Shown in pieces: positions 43,181-52,317 of a DNA stretch of 64,000 nucleotides. The DNA is taken from contig NZ_CP107900.1 in NCBI RefSeq assembly GCF_036013915.1, positions 62,001 to 126,000 of the forward strand, in the 5' to 3' direction. The position numbers were made by a program, and so were the translations under genes. Within the stretch, counting starts at the first letter, position 1, and the number at the start of each line of letters is the position of its first letter. The notes beneath the pieces were generated by a model. That model saw only the letters and a program-made list of their open reading frames with translations, had not been told where the DNA came from and made no database searches. The DNA comes from Streptomyces sp. NBC_00464 (GTDB lineage Bacteria; Actinomycetota; Actinomycetes; Streptomycetales; Streptomycetaceae).

Positions 43181-43208
43181 AAGGCCCCGCCGGACGCTGG
43201 CGGGGCCT
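43181..43208. terminator. Terminator hairpin
   Basis: AGGCCCCGCC and its exact complement around a 7-base loop, just after the 102-aa gene. Confidence 0.7.
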
Positions 43209-43220
43209 CGCGCGCGTAAA

Positions 43221-43255
43221 GCGTGCACACGTGCACGTGCACGCGCGTGCACACG
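43221..43255. other. 35-base alternating purine-pyrimidine tract with four GTGCAC sites
   Basis: The tract alternates perfectly from 43221 to 43255 and contains overlapping palindromes around GTGCAC. It lies 40 bases before the start of the large basic protein gene, next to the preceding terminator. Confidence 0.8.
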
Positions 43256-43295
43256 AGACCCCACTGTCTGTCAAGTCCCCTGAAGGGGGTGAACC

Positions 43296-45476
43296 GTGTC
43301 CGACGAGTCCGATGACACCGGCGGCGGAACGCTGGTCCACGGTCCCTGGAGCGGTGATTCCACATACCCGCTGCCACCGATCCCGGATTTCATCGACACC
43401 ATTCCACCGCCGGAAGAAATTCCGGAGCCTCCCCCGGAAACCCCGGAGGAGACCACGATGGAACTGCCGCCGATTCCGACTGCTCCGAACCCGGCGACCG
43501 CGCTGCGCTCCGAAGGGATTACGACACCGGAAGCCGGCGAAGATGGCGACGAATACGAGGAAGGCGAATACGAACAGCCTCGTTCGCTCGCTGACAGGCT
43601 CGGTGACTGGCTGGAATTCCGGCTGGAAATGGCGCGGGCCAACCATGAAAGCGAAGCGCCTTTCCGTGAAGCTGAAATTGCGCGGAAGGCTGCACTGCTG
43701 GAGGGTCGTACTGCGCAGGAAGTCGCGATGATGGAGCAGAATGGAAAGCTCCACACCGCGATGATGAAAGCGAAGGGCGACAAGGCGACGGCGCGCGGAA
43801 AGGCCGACGCGGAGCGTATGAAGTCGCCCAGTTCCGGCCTGGGAGCGGACAAGGGCCGCTCGAAGGCCGGGGCTGGTGGCGGGTCCCCGCGCGGCGGGAG
43901 CGGCAGCGGTTCGTCCCGCAACAACTCCGGGCCGGGAGCCAACCGGCCCGGGGCGGTGCAGCGCAACGGCAACTCCGGCGGCCCCGCCGGGCGTTCCCGG
44001 AACGGATCGACCGGCGGCGGTGGCAAGGGTGCCTCGAAGGGCTCTGACCGGTCCTCTGGCGGACGCGCAACCGGTTCCGGGCGCACCGGGCCCAGTGGGG
44101 GGCCGAAGAACTCTCAGGCAGGCTCTGGCAGCTCCGGCAAGGGCGGCGGCCGCAAGGAAGACGGCGGTCGGGGCCAGCACGGGCCGGCGTCCAACGCCCG
44201 TGCGGAGCGGGCTCGTGGCCGTGCGGAGCGGGCGGGGAATCGTCAGGCGGGACGTCAGGAGCGGCGCAGTGCCGGGCACACCGCCGGTGTCGCCGACCGG
44301 AGCAAGAACCGGGAGCAGGCCCGCGCCAACCGGCAGAAGGAATGGGAGGACCGCCGGGCGAAGCGGGCGGAGCGGGACACGGTACGGAAGGCGAAGCGGG
44401 AAGCTGCGGGGTCGGCCGACTCCGGTCGCACCACGCTGGGCGGGGCTCTCACAGAGGAAGTCCAGCGCCGCTGGGACAAGCGCCGCGTCGACGCGAAGGC
44501 CGACAAGGCCGGCGCAGAGAAGGTGAACCTGACCAAGGACGACAAGGGCGGCAAGGCTGAGGGTGCTGGCGGCAAGGAAGAGGAGACCGTCAAGGAGGCC
44601 CCGGACGGTGCCTCCAGCACCGCGAAGGACACGTCGGCAGCCGGTGAGGCAGGCAAGGGCAAAAAGGCCGCTGACGGGGCGCCTGTCGGCTCGAAGAAGA
44701 GCCGCCGGTCCCGCCGTCGCACCAGCGGCTCGGGCCGGGCCGGACGACGGGGCCGCACTCGCAGAACGGGGAGCACTGGCCGTGCACGGCGGGCCGGCCC
44801 ACGCGGGCGCGGGCGGTCGTCGGACAACCGCTTCGGGCCGGAGCCCACCCCGACGGTGGAGTGGCCCGATCACCCCAGCGGTCCGCCGAAGCCCGCCAAC
44901 AAGACCGAGGACGACATCGTCGACGCGGACATCGTCCCCGACCCACCTGCGGCCGTGACGGTCGGCGTCAAGGGCCTGCCGGCCGCTTCGGAGCCGCATG
45001 CCGAGCGGCCCGGCACCAGCCGACCAACGAGCACGGAAGGGAGCAGCGTGAGCAGCAGGGCCAAGAACAGCGGGGGCCGGAAGGGCAACATGGCCGCCCA
45101 GCACCGCACGGACATCACGTTCGATGAGTTCCTGATGGAGATGGCGAACATCGCCATTCTGGCCGCCTCCCACCAGGAGCGCGCCGAAGCCATCGCGGAG
45201 GCGCTCGGAAGGGTCGCTGATGCCCTGCGAGACATGGCGGCCGACCTGGTCGACGACCACAACATCGACACTCGCGTCACCGACCAGATCACGGACCTGG
45301 CCGGCGCCGCAGGCCGCATGAAGCTCCAGGCACGGCGGTGTGCCGACCAGTGCGGCATCGCGAAGGAGGCCGCCAAGCTCGCCGCCGTCATGGTCGCCCG
45401 CATCTACGGCGAGGACATGGCCGCCAAGGAAGACGCGGATCTCAAGCACACGTCGGCCGCCGCCCACCACGACTAG
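43296..45476 (+). CDS. Large disordered basic protein with structured C-terminus (726 aa)
   Basis: GTG start after AGGGGGTGAACC. Acidic, Pro-rich N-terminus (~1-90), a helical region (~95-180), then ~400 residues of Gly/Ser/Arg/Lys low complexity, and a structured helical domain (~610-725: DITFDEFLMEMANIAILAAS, MKLQARRCADQCGIAKEAAK). The middle is like nucleic-acid-binding or phase-separating linkers. It lies between spd-like and tra genes, so a role in transfer is likely, but no motif proves it. Confidence 0.55.
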   Translation: MSDESDDTGGGTLVHGPWSGDSTYPLPPIPDFIDTIPPPEEIPEPPPETPEETTMELPPIPTAPNPATALRSEGITTPEAGEDGDEYEEGEYEQPRSLADRLGDWLEFRLEMARANHESEAPFREAEIARKAALLEGRTAQEVAMMEQNGKLHTAMMKAKGDKATARGKADAERMKSPSSGLGADKGRSKAGAGGGSPRGGSGSGSSRNNSGPGANRPGAVQRNGNSGGPAGRSRNGSTGGGGKGASKGSDRSSGGRATGSGRTGPSGGPKNSQAGSGSSGKGGGRKEDGGRGQHGPASNARAERARGRAERAGNRQAGRQERRSAGHTAGVADRSKNREQARANRQKEWEDRRAKRAERDTVRKAKREAAGSADSGRTTLGGALTEEVQRRWDKRRVDAKADKAGAEKVNLTKDDKGGKAEGAGGKEEETVKEAPDGASSTAKDTSAAGEAGKGKKAADGAPVGSKKSRRSRRRTSGSGRAGRRGRTRRTGSTGRARRAGPRGRGRSSDNRFGPEPTPTVEWPDHPSGPPKPANKTEDDIVDADIVPDPPAAVTVGVKGLPAASEPHAERPGTSRPTSTEGSSVSSRAKNSGGRKGNMAAQHRTDITFDEFLMEMANIAILAASHQERAEAIAEALGRVADALRDMAADLVDDHNIDTRVTDQITDLAGAAGRMKLQARRCADQCGIAKEAAKLAAVMVARIYGEDMAAKEDADLKHTSAAAHHD

Positions 45477-45495
45477 ACCCGGAGGTATCCCGCTG

Positions 45496-45912
45496 ATGAG
45501 CAGCGATCTCGCGCCCCGCAGCAGCACGGCGCCCGTCGTGGCAGACGACGACAACCGGTACAAGGCTGTCCAGGCCAAGCTGGGCAAGCTCGGCAAGTCG
45601 ATGGACGACGCCGCCCTCGAACTGGAGGGGCTGGTCCGCGACATGAAGGCAAACGCCGCCCACACCCAGGACGTGGCCGCAGACACTGAGCACGCGGAAC
45701 TGGACCCGAAGTTCGTGGCGGTCACGAACGAGGTGTCTGTCGCTCTGGGCGGCGCTGCCGTTGAGGTGAAGAAGCTCAGCGCCACCGCGGAGGAGATCGT
45801 CGACCAGACCTACCGGGCCAAACGCACGCACTCCAAGCTGTATGGCTCGCTGGACGACATTCGCTCCAACCGGCGCGAGAAGACCCCCAGGCCGGGCTTC
45901 TTCAACCGCTGA
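45496..45912 (+). CDS. Small helical transfer-associated protein (138 aa)
   Basis: ATG after CCGGAGG. Predicted all-helical (YKAVQAKLGKLGKSMDDAAL then ELEGLVRDMKANAAHTQDVA), suggestive of a coiled coil. It immediately precedes the transfer ATPase across a strong hairpin. Conserved neighbours of this kind are annotated only as conjugal transfer proteins. Confidence 0.55.
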   Translation: MSSDLAPRSSTAPVVADDDNRYKAVQAKLGKLGKSMDDAALELEGLVRDMKANAAHTQDVAADTEHAELDPKFVAVTNEVSVALGGAAVEVKKLSATAEEIVDQTYRAKRTHSKLYGSLDDIRSNRREKTPRPGFFNR

Positions 45913-45933
45913 TCCCTCCCCACCCCCCTCCCC

Positions 45934-45973
45934 GGCTCGGGCGGCCCCGCACACCTGCGGGGCCGCCCGAGCC
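45934..45973. terminator. 18-base perfect hairpin before the transfer ATPase
   Basis: GGCTCGGGCGGCCCCGCA and its complement with a 4-base loop, ending 22 bases before the GTG start of the ATPase. Confidence 0.75.
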
Positions 45974-45995
45974 CGTTTCGTGAAGGAGAAATCCG

Positions 45996-48140
45996 GTGTC
46001 CACGCCGCGCAGTGTCGCGCTCGAACGCCTCGCCTACACCCTTGCCGCGCCTGTGCTCGCCGTGGCCCCGAATCTCTACCCCGGCAGCCCCGTGAACCAG
46101 GTCGTGCAGCTGGCCGGCGTCGCAGGGGTCGGCGGGATGTTCCTGGCGGCCAAGAGCGAGGAGAACGGTGCCGGACGCAAGATCCTGCGCTGGGCCCCAG
46201 TGGTCCTGGCCGCCGCCATTGACACCGTCGCCGGCCACACCGCCGGCTGGGGCCCCTACGGGCTGGACGGCATCCTTGCCGCCGCATGGGCGGGCGCCGG
46301 CTACGTGGTACTGCCGTTTGCCCGGCTCGCCCGAAGCCGTCACCGCCCCGCCCTCGCCACTCCGGCACCGCAGCCGGCACTCGCCGAAGCCGCACAGTCG
46401 TCCCCCGCGCGGCCGGACGACGGAGCCGACCGCCTCACCCGCGACGCGAGGATGCTGTGGGAGCAGGCCGGGATGCCCGCCCGCACCCACATCGTCAAGG
46501 CCACCCGGCATCCCGGAATGCAGCACGACATGACGATCCTGCTGCGCGCCTCGGAGACCGGACGGCCCATCACCGGCCTGTCCGAAGAGGTGGTTGCTGC
46601 CCCGTTCGGTGTGTCAGCTGCCGACGTCTTCCTTGCGGACGTTGCGATCCAGCCCGGTCGGCAGGGAGGGCCGGGCTGGCTGGAGGCTCGCATCACCCCC
46701 GACGCCAACCAACGCCGCCGCACTAAGCCGACTCCTCAGGAGCGCTGGACCGACAGGGTCGGCGGCTCCAAGGGCGGAGCTCCCGGCTCCGAGCTGGTCC
46801 ACCGCACCCGCGACGAGGTTCGCGGGGTCACGTTCTACCGGGCGAAGATGGCGGATGCCACCGTCACCCCGCGCATCGACCTGGCCAGGGTCTGCCGCGG
46901 TCTCGGCCTGCCCGAGGACGACTCCTGCGTGTTCGTCCTCATCGACGGCACCGAGTTCCTCATCAGCGCGTTCGACAAGCCCCCGCTGTCCGCGATCTTC
47001 CCCGCCACCCGGGAGCTGCTCACCCCGGACGCCAAGGGCATGTACGTGTGCGGGTACACCATCACCGGTCAGCCGGTGAAGAACATGGTGTTCCAGCACG
47101 ACAAGAACGCCGCGGCCCACGGCCTCATCCTCGGAGTGTCCCGGTCAGGGAAGACGCAGTTCTTCGCGATCAACATGGCCGCCCAGTCCCTGGACGGCCA
47201 GGTCGTGTGGCTCTCCACCGTCCGCAAGGACGAGAAGACGTCCACGCTCGGCCGGTACATCGACCGGCAGGGCTCGAACGCCCTGTGGATGGCCCGCTCC
47301 CTGCGCACGGCAAAGGCACTGTGCGAGATCCGGGCGGACATGCCCTGGCCGCACGACGGCCAGCCGCACGACTACAAGCCGGGCGACTCCCGCTGCCCCT
47401 ACCGGCAGCTGAACGTCTACGCGGACGAGTTCATGACCGCAGCACAGGACGGAGACTTCGGCGAGTTCATCCAGACCGACGGAGACGACCTCACGGTCAC
47501 CGGCCTGAAGTACGGCATCGGTTTCAACCCGGCCGGCCAGTCCCCGTTCGCACACAACGGGTTCTCCACCGAGATGAAGGACAACCTGAGACAGAACTCC
47601 CGCCCGACCATCTTCAACATGGGCTCGCCCGGCGCCACCCGAAAGGCAGCGGAGGGCACGATGGAGAACGCCTACGACGTGCCGACAATCCCGGCCCGCT
47701 ACGCCCAGCAGGAAGGTTCCGCGATCGAGCGGGCCATGAAGGGGGAGGCCGACCCGGAGAACGGGGTGAGCACGGGCGGCGTCGCCGTCATGGTCATGGA
47801 CAACGGCCGCGCCGTGCTGATGCGGTCGCTGTACGCGGACTTCGACACCGACCTTGCCGAGCTGTTCCCCGACGACGTCAACCACCTCACCGACCACGAG
47901 ATCAGCGAGCTGGAAATGCGCGGCCTGTGGTTCGACTGGAACGAGCCCGTGCGGCCCGGCGAATTCTGGCCCGAGCCCGAGCCCGAGGACGACGGCGACG
48001 AGGACGGCGGCTCCCGCCGTCGCGGCGGTGGCGGAAAGGGCGGGGGCGGCAAGCGGGGCACCAAGTCCAGCAGCCGCGAGTCCCAGGTCACCTCGCCCCG
48101 CCAGGCCTTGGAGGCCATCAAGAGCCTCAACAACGCCTGA
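45996..48140 (+). CDS. FtsK/SpoIIIE-type conjugal DNA translocase (TraSA/TraB-like)
   Basis: 714 residues from a GTG with AAGGAG upstream. Hydrophobic segments lie at ~10-50 and ~68-110. The motor has Walker A GVSRSGKTQ near 380 and Walker B LNVYADEFM near 475. The C-terminus is Gly/Lys/Ser-rich and basic. Streptomyces elements transfer double-stranded DNA with a single FtsK-like hexamer that recognises short repeats at clt. It is the key transfer gene of the element. Confidence 0.9.
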   Translation: MSTPRSVALERLAYTLAAPVLAVAPNLYPGSPVNQVVQLAGVAGVGGMFLAAKSEENGAGRKILRWAPVVLAAAIDTVAGHTAGWGPYGLDGILAAAWAGAGYVVLPFARLARSRHRPALATPAPQPALAEAAQSSPARPDDGADRLTRDARMLWEQAGMPARTHIVKATRHPGMQHDMTILLRASETGRPITGLSEEVVAAPFGVSAADVFLADVAIQPGRQGGPGWLEARITPDANQRRRTKPTPQERWTDRVGGSKGGAPGSELVHRTRDEVRGVTFYRAKMADATVTPRIDLARVCRGLGLPEDDSCVFVLIDGTEFLISAFDKPPLSAIFPATRELLTPDAKGMYVCGYTITGQPVKNMVFQHDKNAAAHGLILGVSRSGKTQFFAINMAAQSLDGQVVWLSTVRKDEKTSTLGRYIDRQGSNALWMARSLRTAKALCEIRADMPWPHDGQPHDYKPGDSRCPYRQLNVYADEFMTAAQDGDFGEFIQTDGDDLTVTGLKYGIGFNPAGQSPFAHNGFSTEMKDNLRQNSRPTIFNMGSPGATRKAAEGTMENAYDVPTIPARYAQQEGSAIERAMKGEADPENGVSTGGVAVMVMDNGRAVLMRSLYADFDTDLAELFPDDVNHLTDHEISELEMRGLWFDWNEPVRPGEFWPEPEPEDDGDEDGGSRRRGGGGKGGGGKRGTKSSSRESQVTSPRQALEAIKSLNNA

Positions 48141-48439
48141 CCCTCTCCCGGCCTCACCTTGATCGCCGGACCGCTCTCCAGCCTGTGAATCAGTCGGCGG
48201 GCGTCCACGGGCTGTTCCTCGTCGCATCACCCGCACACGAACGAAGTTCATCCCCCGGCCCTCCCGTGTCCAGCCTGCCTGAGTACCCGCCCCCGGCATG
48301 TGACGGCAACAGCACCTACTCCCGGGCGAGTTGCACGAGTGCCCGCACACCGCCCACGTCATCTCCCTGCCCGCTCAACGGGCGCCACCGGCATGCCCTT
48401 CCGCCGTGGCGCCCGTGCCATGCCCTGCCTGGAGCCCCG

Positions 48440-48979
48440 ATGCCCCACAACACGCTCTCCACCACCCAGACCACCCGAGCCGCCACGCCGCCGGCAGTCC
48501 TGTCTCTTGAGGAACGCCTGGCGTTCATCAACACGGCGATGACCGTGCGGCTGGAGGAAGCCGCCGTCGCCTACGAGGTCAACACCGCACACATCCCCAC
48601 CACGCCCGTCGACCTGAACGACCTCGTCACCCTCCCCCTCACCCCGACCCTCCAGCCCACAGCCCCCTCCCCCACACCCGTCACCGCACTGCTCCAACGC
48701 GCGCACCACCGCCTCCTGACCAACGGCTGGTGCGCCGGAACCTTCCAGGACGAGGACGGCGCTCTCTGCCTGTTCGGCGCGGTCCGCACCGAGTCCCACC
48801 GCAACCTGCGCCTGGAGATGAGCGCCATGGCGGTGCTGCTGGACGCGATCCGAGCCCAGTTCGGCGACCGCTTCGAATCCGTCCCCAAGTTCAACGACTC
48901 GTTCCGCGGCACCGACGGACACGTCCCCCTACGAATGCTCGGCCAGGCCGCAGACCTCGCCGGCGCCCGCGGTATCTGA
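48440..48979 (+). CDS. DUF6197-like hypothetical protein (179 aa)
   Basis: From the ATG of MPHNTLSTTQTTRAATPPAV with GGAG seven bases upstream. The body LLQRAHHRLLTNGWCAGTFQ then DGALCLFGAVRTESHR resembles the family of small actinobacterial proteins with a conserved W-C...C-GA pattern (DUF6197). Function unknown; often element-borne. Confidence 0.6.
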   Translation: MPHNTLSTTQTTRAATPPAVLSLEERLAFINTAMTVRLEEAAVAYEVNTAHIPTTPVDLNDLVTLPLTPTLQPTAPSPTPVTALLQRAHHRLLTNGWCAGTFQDEDGALCLFGAVRTESHRNLRLEMSAMAVLLDAIRAQFGDRFESVPKFNDSFRGTDGHVPLRMLGQAADLAGARGI

Positions 48980-49081
48980 TCCGGACCACCCGCCTCGCAC
49001 CCGAACCACCACACGGTCGGGTGCGGGCCAGGCCGCCCGGCCGGCACCAACCACCCCACCTCGAACAGGGAGCACCATCCC

Positions 49082-49885
49082 GTGGCTGACCACAACGACC
49101 GCACCCCGAACATCCCCGGCCAGCGCCAGGAGCCCCCGGCCACCAACGGACAGGACCTCAACGTCCCGCCACCGCCCGCGCCGTCACCTGAGGAGAAGGA
49201 GCCGCGGCTGGCGGCCCTGCATGCGTGGTGGGACGACGCCTGGGACGACGGCGGCTTCCTCCACGACCGCTGGGAGGACCTGCGCCAAGCCCCGAAGCTC
49301 GGCTGGCACTCCATGGCGAACTGGATGAAAGCAGCGATCGCACTCGCCGGGATCTGCACGGTCATCATCCTGCTGGACACCGCGACCGAAGTCCTGGCCG
49401 ACGCGATCCACCGCCTGCTCACCGCAGCCCCGCACGTCCAGGTCGGCACCGACACCTCCACCGGCATCTTCGCCGTCGTCGACCAGCCGATCCGCTCGTA
49501 CATCGCGACCCATGCCGACTCACTGCAGATCAGCGCCTCCACCGTCTACACCCTCTGGCAGATCACCGGCCTCTTCGGCCTGATCGGCGGCTTCTTCCGC
49601 AGCAGCGGCGCCCGCCTCACCTGGACGGCCTGGGCCGCGGCCAGCATCGCCATGGTCTACAGCGCCGCACCCGCCGACGGCCGCACCATCGCCACCGGTC
49701 TCGCCGTCCTCGCCTGGACCGCAGCCTCCGCCATCGCGCTGCGCGGCCTGACCCTGCGCCCGTCGCTGTTCATCCACAACGCGGTCCCCGGCATCGACAT
49801 CCGCCCCCAGATCCACGTACCCGCCCCGGCCGCACCGCCCACCTACAGCACCCCGGACAACGTGCACCCGCTCCAGAAGCGCTGA
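49082..49885 (+). CDS. Spd-type membrane protein (267 aa)
   Basis: GTG start. Acidic Pro-rich N-terminus, then hydrophobic segments at ~82-100 (AAIALAGICTVIILLDTATE), ~160-175, ~185-200 and ~212-228. The C-terminus ends NVHPLQKR; the same ending (NNLHPLQKY) occurs in the duplicated DNA at 52.3 kb. Probably a plasmid-spread protein acting in septal membranes. Confidence 0.6.
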   Translation: MADHNDRTPNIPGQRQEPPATNGQDLNVPPPPAPSPEEKEPRLAALHAWWDDAWDDGGFLHDRWEDLRQAPKLGWHSMANWMKAAIALAGICTVIILLDTATEVLADAIHRLLTAAPHVQVGTDTSTGIFAVVDQPIRSYIATHADSLQISASTVYTLWQITGLFGLIGGFFRSSGARLTWTAWAAASIAMVYSAAPADGRTIATGLAVLAWTAASAIALRGLTLRPSLFIHNAVPGIDIRPQIHVPAPAAPPTYSTPDNVHPLQKR

Positions 49886-50020
49886 CCCGCTGCCCCGTCG
49901 CCCTGCCTGGTCCTCGCCCACCCCGTGCGGGCGAGGACCGTACAGGCCGCCCGGCCACGCGCCACACCCAACGCCCGCCGACGGACCTTCCGACGGCGGG
50001 GCGCAGCACTGCCCACCATC
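49844..50020. repeat. Segmental duplication, copy 1
   Basis: The 3' end of the 49082 gene and its downstream hairpins (GTCCTCGCCC stem) recur at about 52318-52495 with substitutions. Confidence 0.8.
49911..49942. terminator. Hairpin after the Spd-type gene
   Basis: GGTCCTCGCCC and its complement around a short loop, 30 bases past the stop. An equivalent stem exists in the second copy at 52378-52407. Confidence 0.65.
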
Positions 50021-50036
50021 AACCCAGGGGAGAGCC

Positions 50037-50420
50037 GTGTCCGTCATCCGCCGTGTATGGAGCAAAGCCACCGCAGCCAGCAGGGCCTGGTCCCGTGTCT
50101 GCACCGACCCCGTCCAGCTCGACATCCTGCTCGCTGCGCAGCCCGCGACGGCCAACCGTCAGGCTGCCGACCACGCGGCCCTGGCCGGCGAGATGAACAT
50201 CGACGCCCTGCACGTTCAGCCCGGCCTCATGGACACCCGGTGCCGCATTCTCGCGGACGTTCACTACCTGGAGGGCCTCCTCATCGGCGCCCGCAGCCGA
50301 CACCTGGACCCCGAACTGATCGAGCGCCTGGCCGCCGCCGTTGACGCCGGCCACGAGCTCACCGTGCTGCTTGCCGATGCCGCGCGTGCCACCGCGGCGG
50401 CCCACCAGGCGGGCTACTGA
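50037..50420 (+). CDS. Element-borne hypothetical protein (127 aa)
   Basis: GTG start after AGGGGAGAGCC. Helical, soluble (MNIDALHVQPGLMDTRCRIL). Not recognised. It is followed by a GC hairpin. Confidence 0.5.
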   Translation: MSVIRRVWSKATAASRAWSRVCTDPVQLDILLAAQPATANRQAADHAALAGEMNIDALHVQPGLMDTRCRILADVHYLEGLLIGARSRHLDPELIERLAAAVDAGHELTVLLADAARATAAAHQAGY

Positions 50421-50647
50421 ACGCCCGGGGCGGCTGCCGGCCACGAGCCCAGCCGCCCCGGTGCACCCCTCACCCCTACGGGCCACGTACCAGTCCAGCT
50501 GGTGCGGCGCCTGCCACTGCGATCTCCCGGAGGACCCATCGTGCTCAGGTCCCGCCCGCGCCGCCGGATCGGCCGGCCCCGCCCCCTCCGCCCCGGCCCC
50601 CGCTACCCGGACCGTCCCGCCCGAGTCCACAGCGCGTGGGGCAAGTG

Positions 50648-51103
50648 ATGACCCGACGCAGGAAGAAGCGCCGCCGCGAGGCGAACCGCGTAGCGCGCAG
50701 CGACGCGATGCTGCCCGAGTACGACCGTGGCGCCGTACCCGAGGGCCTCGTCACCAGGCGCACGTTGCGGGACATGGGACTGAGCCCCGGGGACAACGAG
50801 GGCCCGGTCGCGATCCTGCGGTGCCGACTGTGCGCCACCCGCCCGCAGTGGTCGTGCCGCCACCCCACCAGAGGCTTCCTGCTCCACGTCGATCTGGCTG
50901 TACCCAAGCGCGTTCCGACGCTCGCTCAGGAACTGGCCCTGGACCAAGCAATGGCAGCTCGACAGACCTGCGGCGACTGCGGGCGCCGTTTCCACTTCTG
51001 CCTCTCGAAAAAGCTCGGGTGCTGCCTGGAATGCCACGACGGCACCCCGGCCGACCCGAGCAGCTACACCGCACCCCCGGCCACGCACCGGCTGGCCGCC
51101 TGA
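50648..51103 (+). CDS. RRQRL-type zinc-binding protein variant
   Basis: 151 residues. A strongly basic start (MTRRRKKRRREANRVARS) precedes zinc groups CRLCATRPQWSC and CGDCGRRFHFC...CCLEC. The arrangement VPEGLVTRRTLRDMGLSPG just before the first zinc group corresponds to the RRQRL-motif proteins frequent in Streptomyces integrative elements. Presumably nucleic-acid-binding. Confidence 0.6.
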   Translation: MTRRRKKRRREANRVARSDAMLPEYDRGAVPEGLVTRRTLRDMGLSPGDNEGPVAILRCRLCATRPQWSCRHPTRGFLLHVDLAVPKRVPTLAQELALDQAMAARQTCGDCGRRFHFCLSKKLGCCLECHDGTPADPSSYTAPPATHRLAA

Positions 51104-51132
51104 TCGATGAACTCCCCGAAGGAGCACACACC

Positions 51133-51606
51133 ATGACCGAGACCCTCATGCCGCCCCTCACCGGCCTGACCAACGGCTCTCCGCTCGCCGCCCTGTTCGA
51201 CATCGTCGCCACCACCGCCCGCCTCAACCGGGAAGAGGAGTGCGACAGCGCCGAAACCGCGGCCGCCGACCACGTCTACGGCGCGTACCCCGACACCTTC
51301 GGCCGAGTCCTGGAGCACGACGCATGGACTGGCTACCCCGCCCTGCGGGACCACGCGATCGAGCCGAGCGCGATGGCCTACCTGGACAACGGCCTGTGGC
51401 TGCACCACACCATCACCCACGACGCCGACTACCGCGACGTCCTCACGCTGGTCGTCCCCTGCGTCTGCGGGCGGGGATACACCGCCACGCGGCTCGACGA
51501 CGAGAGTGACCTCCTGGAGGTCCTGGAGGAACTGCGCACCGCTGGCGGGCGCAGCGCACACGGCGGCGACACCGGCGGCCTGTACTGCGCCGGCAGTACT
51601 GCCTGA
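51133..51606 (+). CDS. Element-borne hypothetical protein (157 aa)
   Basis: ATG after GAAGGAG. A CVCGRGYTATRLDDESDLLE segment suggests one zinc knuckle. No family recognised. Followed by a bidirectional terminator. Confidence 0.5.
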   Translation: MTETLMPPLTGLTNGSPLAALFDIVATTARLNREEECDSAETAAADHVYGAYPDTFGRVLEHDAWTGYPALRDHAIEPSAMAYLDNGLWLHHTITHDADYRDVLTLVVPCVCGRGYTATRLDDESDLLEVLEELRTAGGRSAHGGDTGGLYCAGSTA

Positions 51607-51719
51607 GGCCGGAGCGCGCTCCTGCAGGGGGCGCGTCACGAAGACCGGGAGGCGGTGGCCCCGGTCAAGGGCCGATTGCGGCGCCCGGCTCCTGGTCGTG
51701 GCGGAGCCGACTGGAAACA

Positions 51720-51755
51720 CCAGGTGCGCCGCACGGAACCGTGCGGCGCACCTGG
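51720..51755. terminator. Perfect 17-base bidirectional hairpin
   Basis: CCAGGTGCGCCGCACGG and its complement separated by two bases. It lies between convergent genes ending at 51606 (+) and 51775 (-). Confidence 0.85.
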
Positions 51756-51774
51756 CGTTGAGAGGGGTCTGCTT

Positions 51775-52014
51775 CTACTGCTGGTCAGTGTCCTTGCTGT
51801 TCCGGGGGCGGCCACCGACGTTCGTGCGGTCCCAGCTCTTTTCCCACTGGGCGACCGCGGCCCGCTCCCATACCCGGCCGGCCTTCGTCTGCACGACCGG
51901 GGCGGGAAAGTCGGCCCGGTTCACGAGCTTGTTGGCCCGCTGGCGGCTGACGACCAGCATTTCTCCGATCTCTGTGACACCGACGTGAGTGGTGGGAGGT
52001 GGTGTGTTCGTCAT
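51775..52014 (-). CDS. AlpA/MerR-like HTH protein (putative excisionase or regulator)
   Basis: 79 residues from the ATG of MTNTPPPTTHVGVTEIGEML; GGAGG lies very close upstream and an in-frame ATG exists 13 codons earlier. The pattern VTEIGEMLVVSRQRANKLVN then FPAPVVQTKAGRVWERAAVA is the winged HTH_17 fold of AlpA/Xis proteins. The 33-base interrupted palindrome at its promoter suggests autoregulation. Confidence 0.75.
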   Translation of the reverse strand: MTNTPPPTTHVGVTEIGEMLVVSRQRANKLVNRADFPAPVVQTKAGRVWERAAVAQWEKSWDRTNVGGRPRNSKDTDQQ

Positions 52015-52044
52015 GCCTCCGAGGATCAAGCCCCTGCCACCACC

Positions 52045-52077
52045 TGTCAACATCTTTCGTGGCGAAACTTGTTGACA
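52045..52077. promoter_or_regulatory. Divergent operator with nested inverted repeats
   Basis: TGTCAACA ... TTTCG-TGG-CGAAA ... TGTTGACA: 13 of 15 arm positions pair around a 3-base centre. Each outer arm contains a TTGACA-type -35, one for each strand. Confidence 0.7.
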
Positions 52078-52128
52078 TGCGAAACACGTTTACAGCAGGA
52101 TGGGTGTGCACCGAGAAAGGACCACCTC

Positions 52129-52248
52129 ATGGCCGAGAACGACGATCTCCAGGAGCAGCTGCGCAAGGCAGCCGAGGAGCAGCAGCGCGCCAGCGAACGC
52201 CTGACGCAGGAGATCGCGGACGCTGCTCGGAGAGACGGCGGAGCCTGA
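52129..52248 (+). CDS. Tiny coiled-coil protein (39 aa)
   Basis: MAENDDLQEQLRKAAEEQQR onward; heptad-like. It has a GAAAGGA site and lies divergent from the AlpA-like gene behind the shared operator. Confidence 0.5.
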   Translation: MAENDDLQEQLRKAAEEQQRASERLTQEIADAARRDGGA

Positions 52249-52317
52249 CCCCGCAGCGGATCCCCGGTTGCACCAGCGGGGGCGGAAACGCTCGGAGAGA
52301 CGGTGGCGCTCAGGAAC

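Noticed and set aside
47048..48439. Long plus-strand frame continuous with the DUF6197-like gene
   Set aside because: The first 464 codons are an Arg/Pro-rich out-of-frame reading of the transfer ATPase. The real gene starts at the ATG at 48440.
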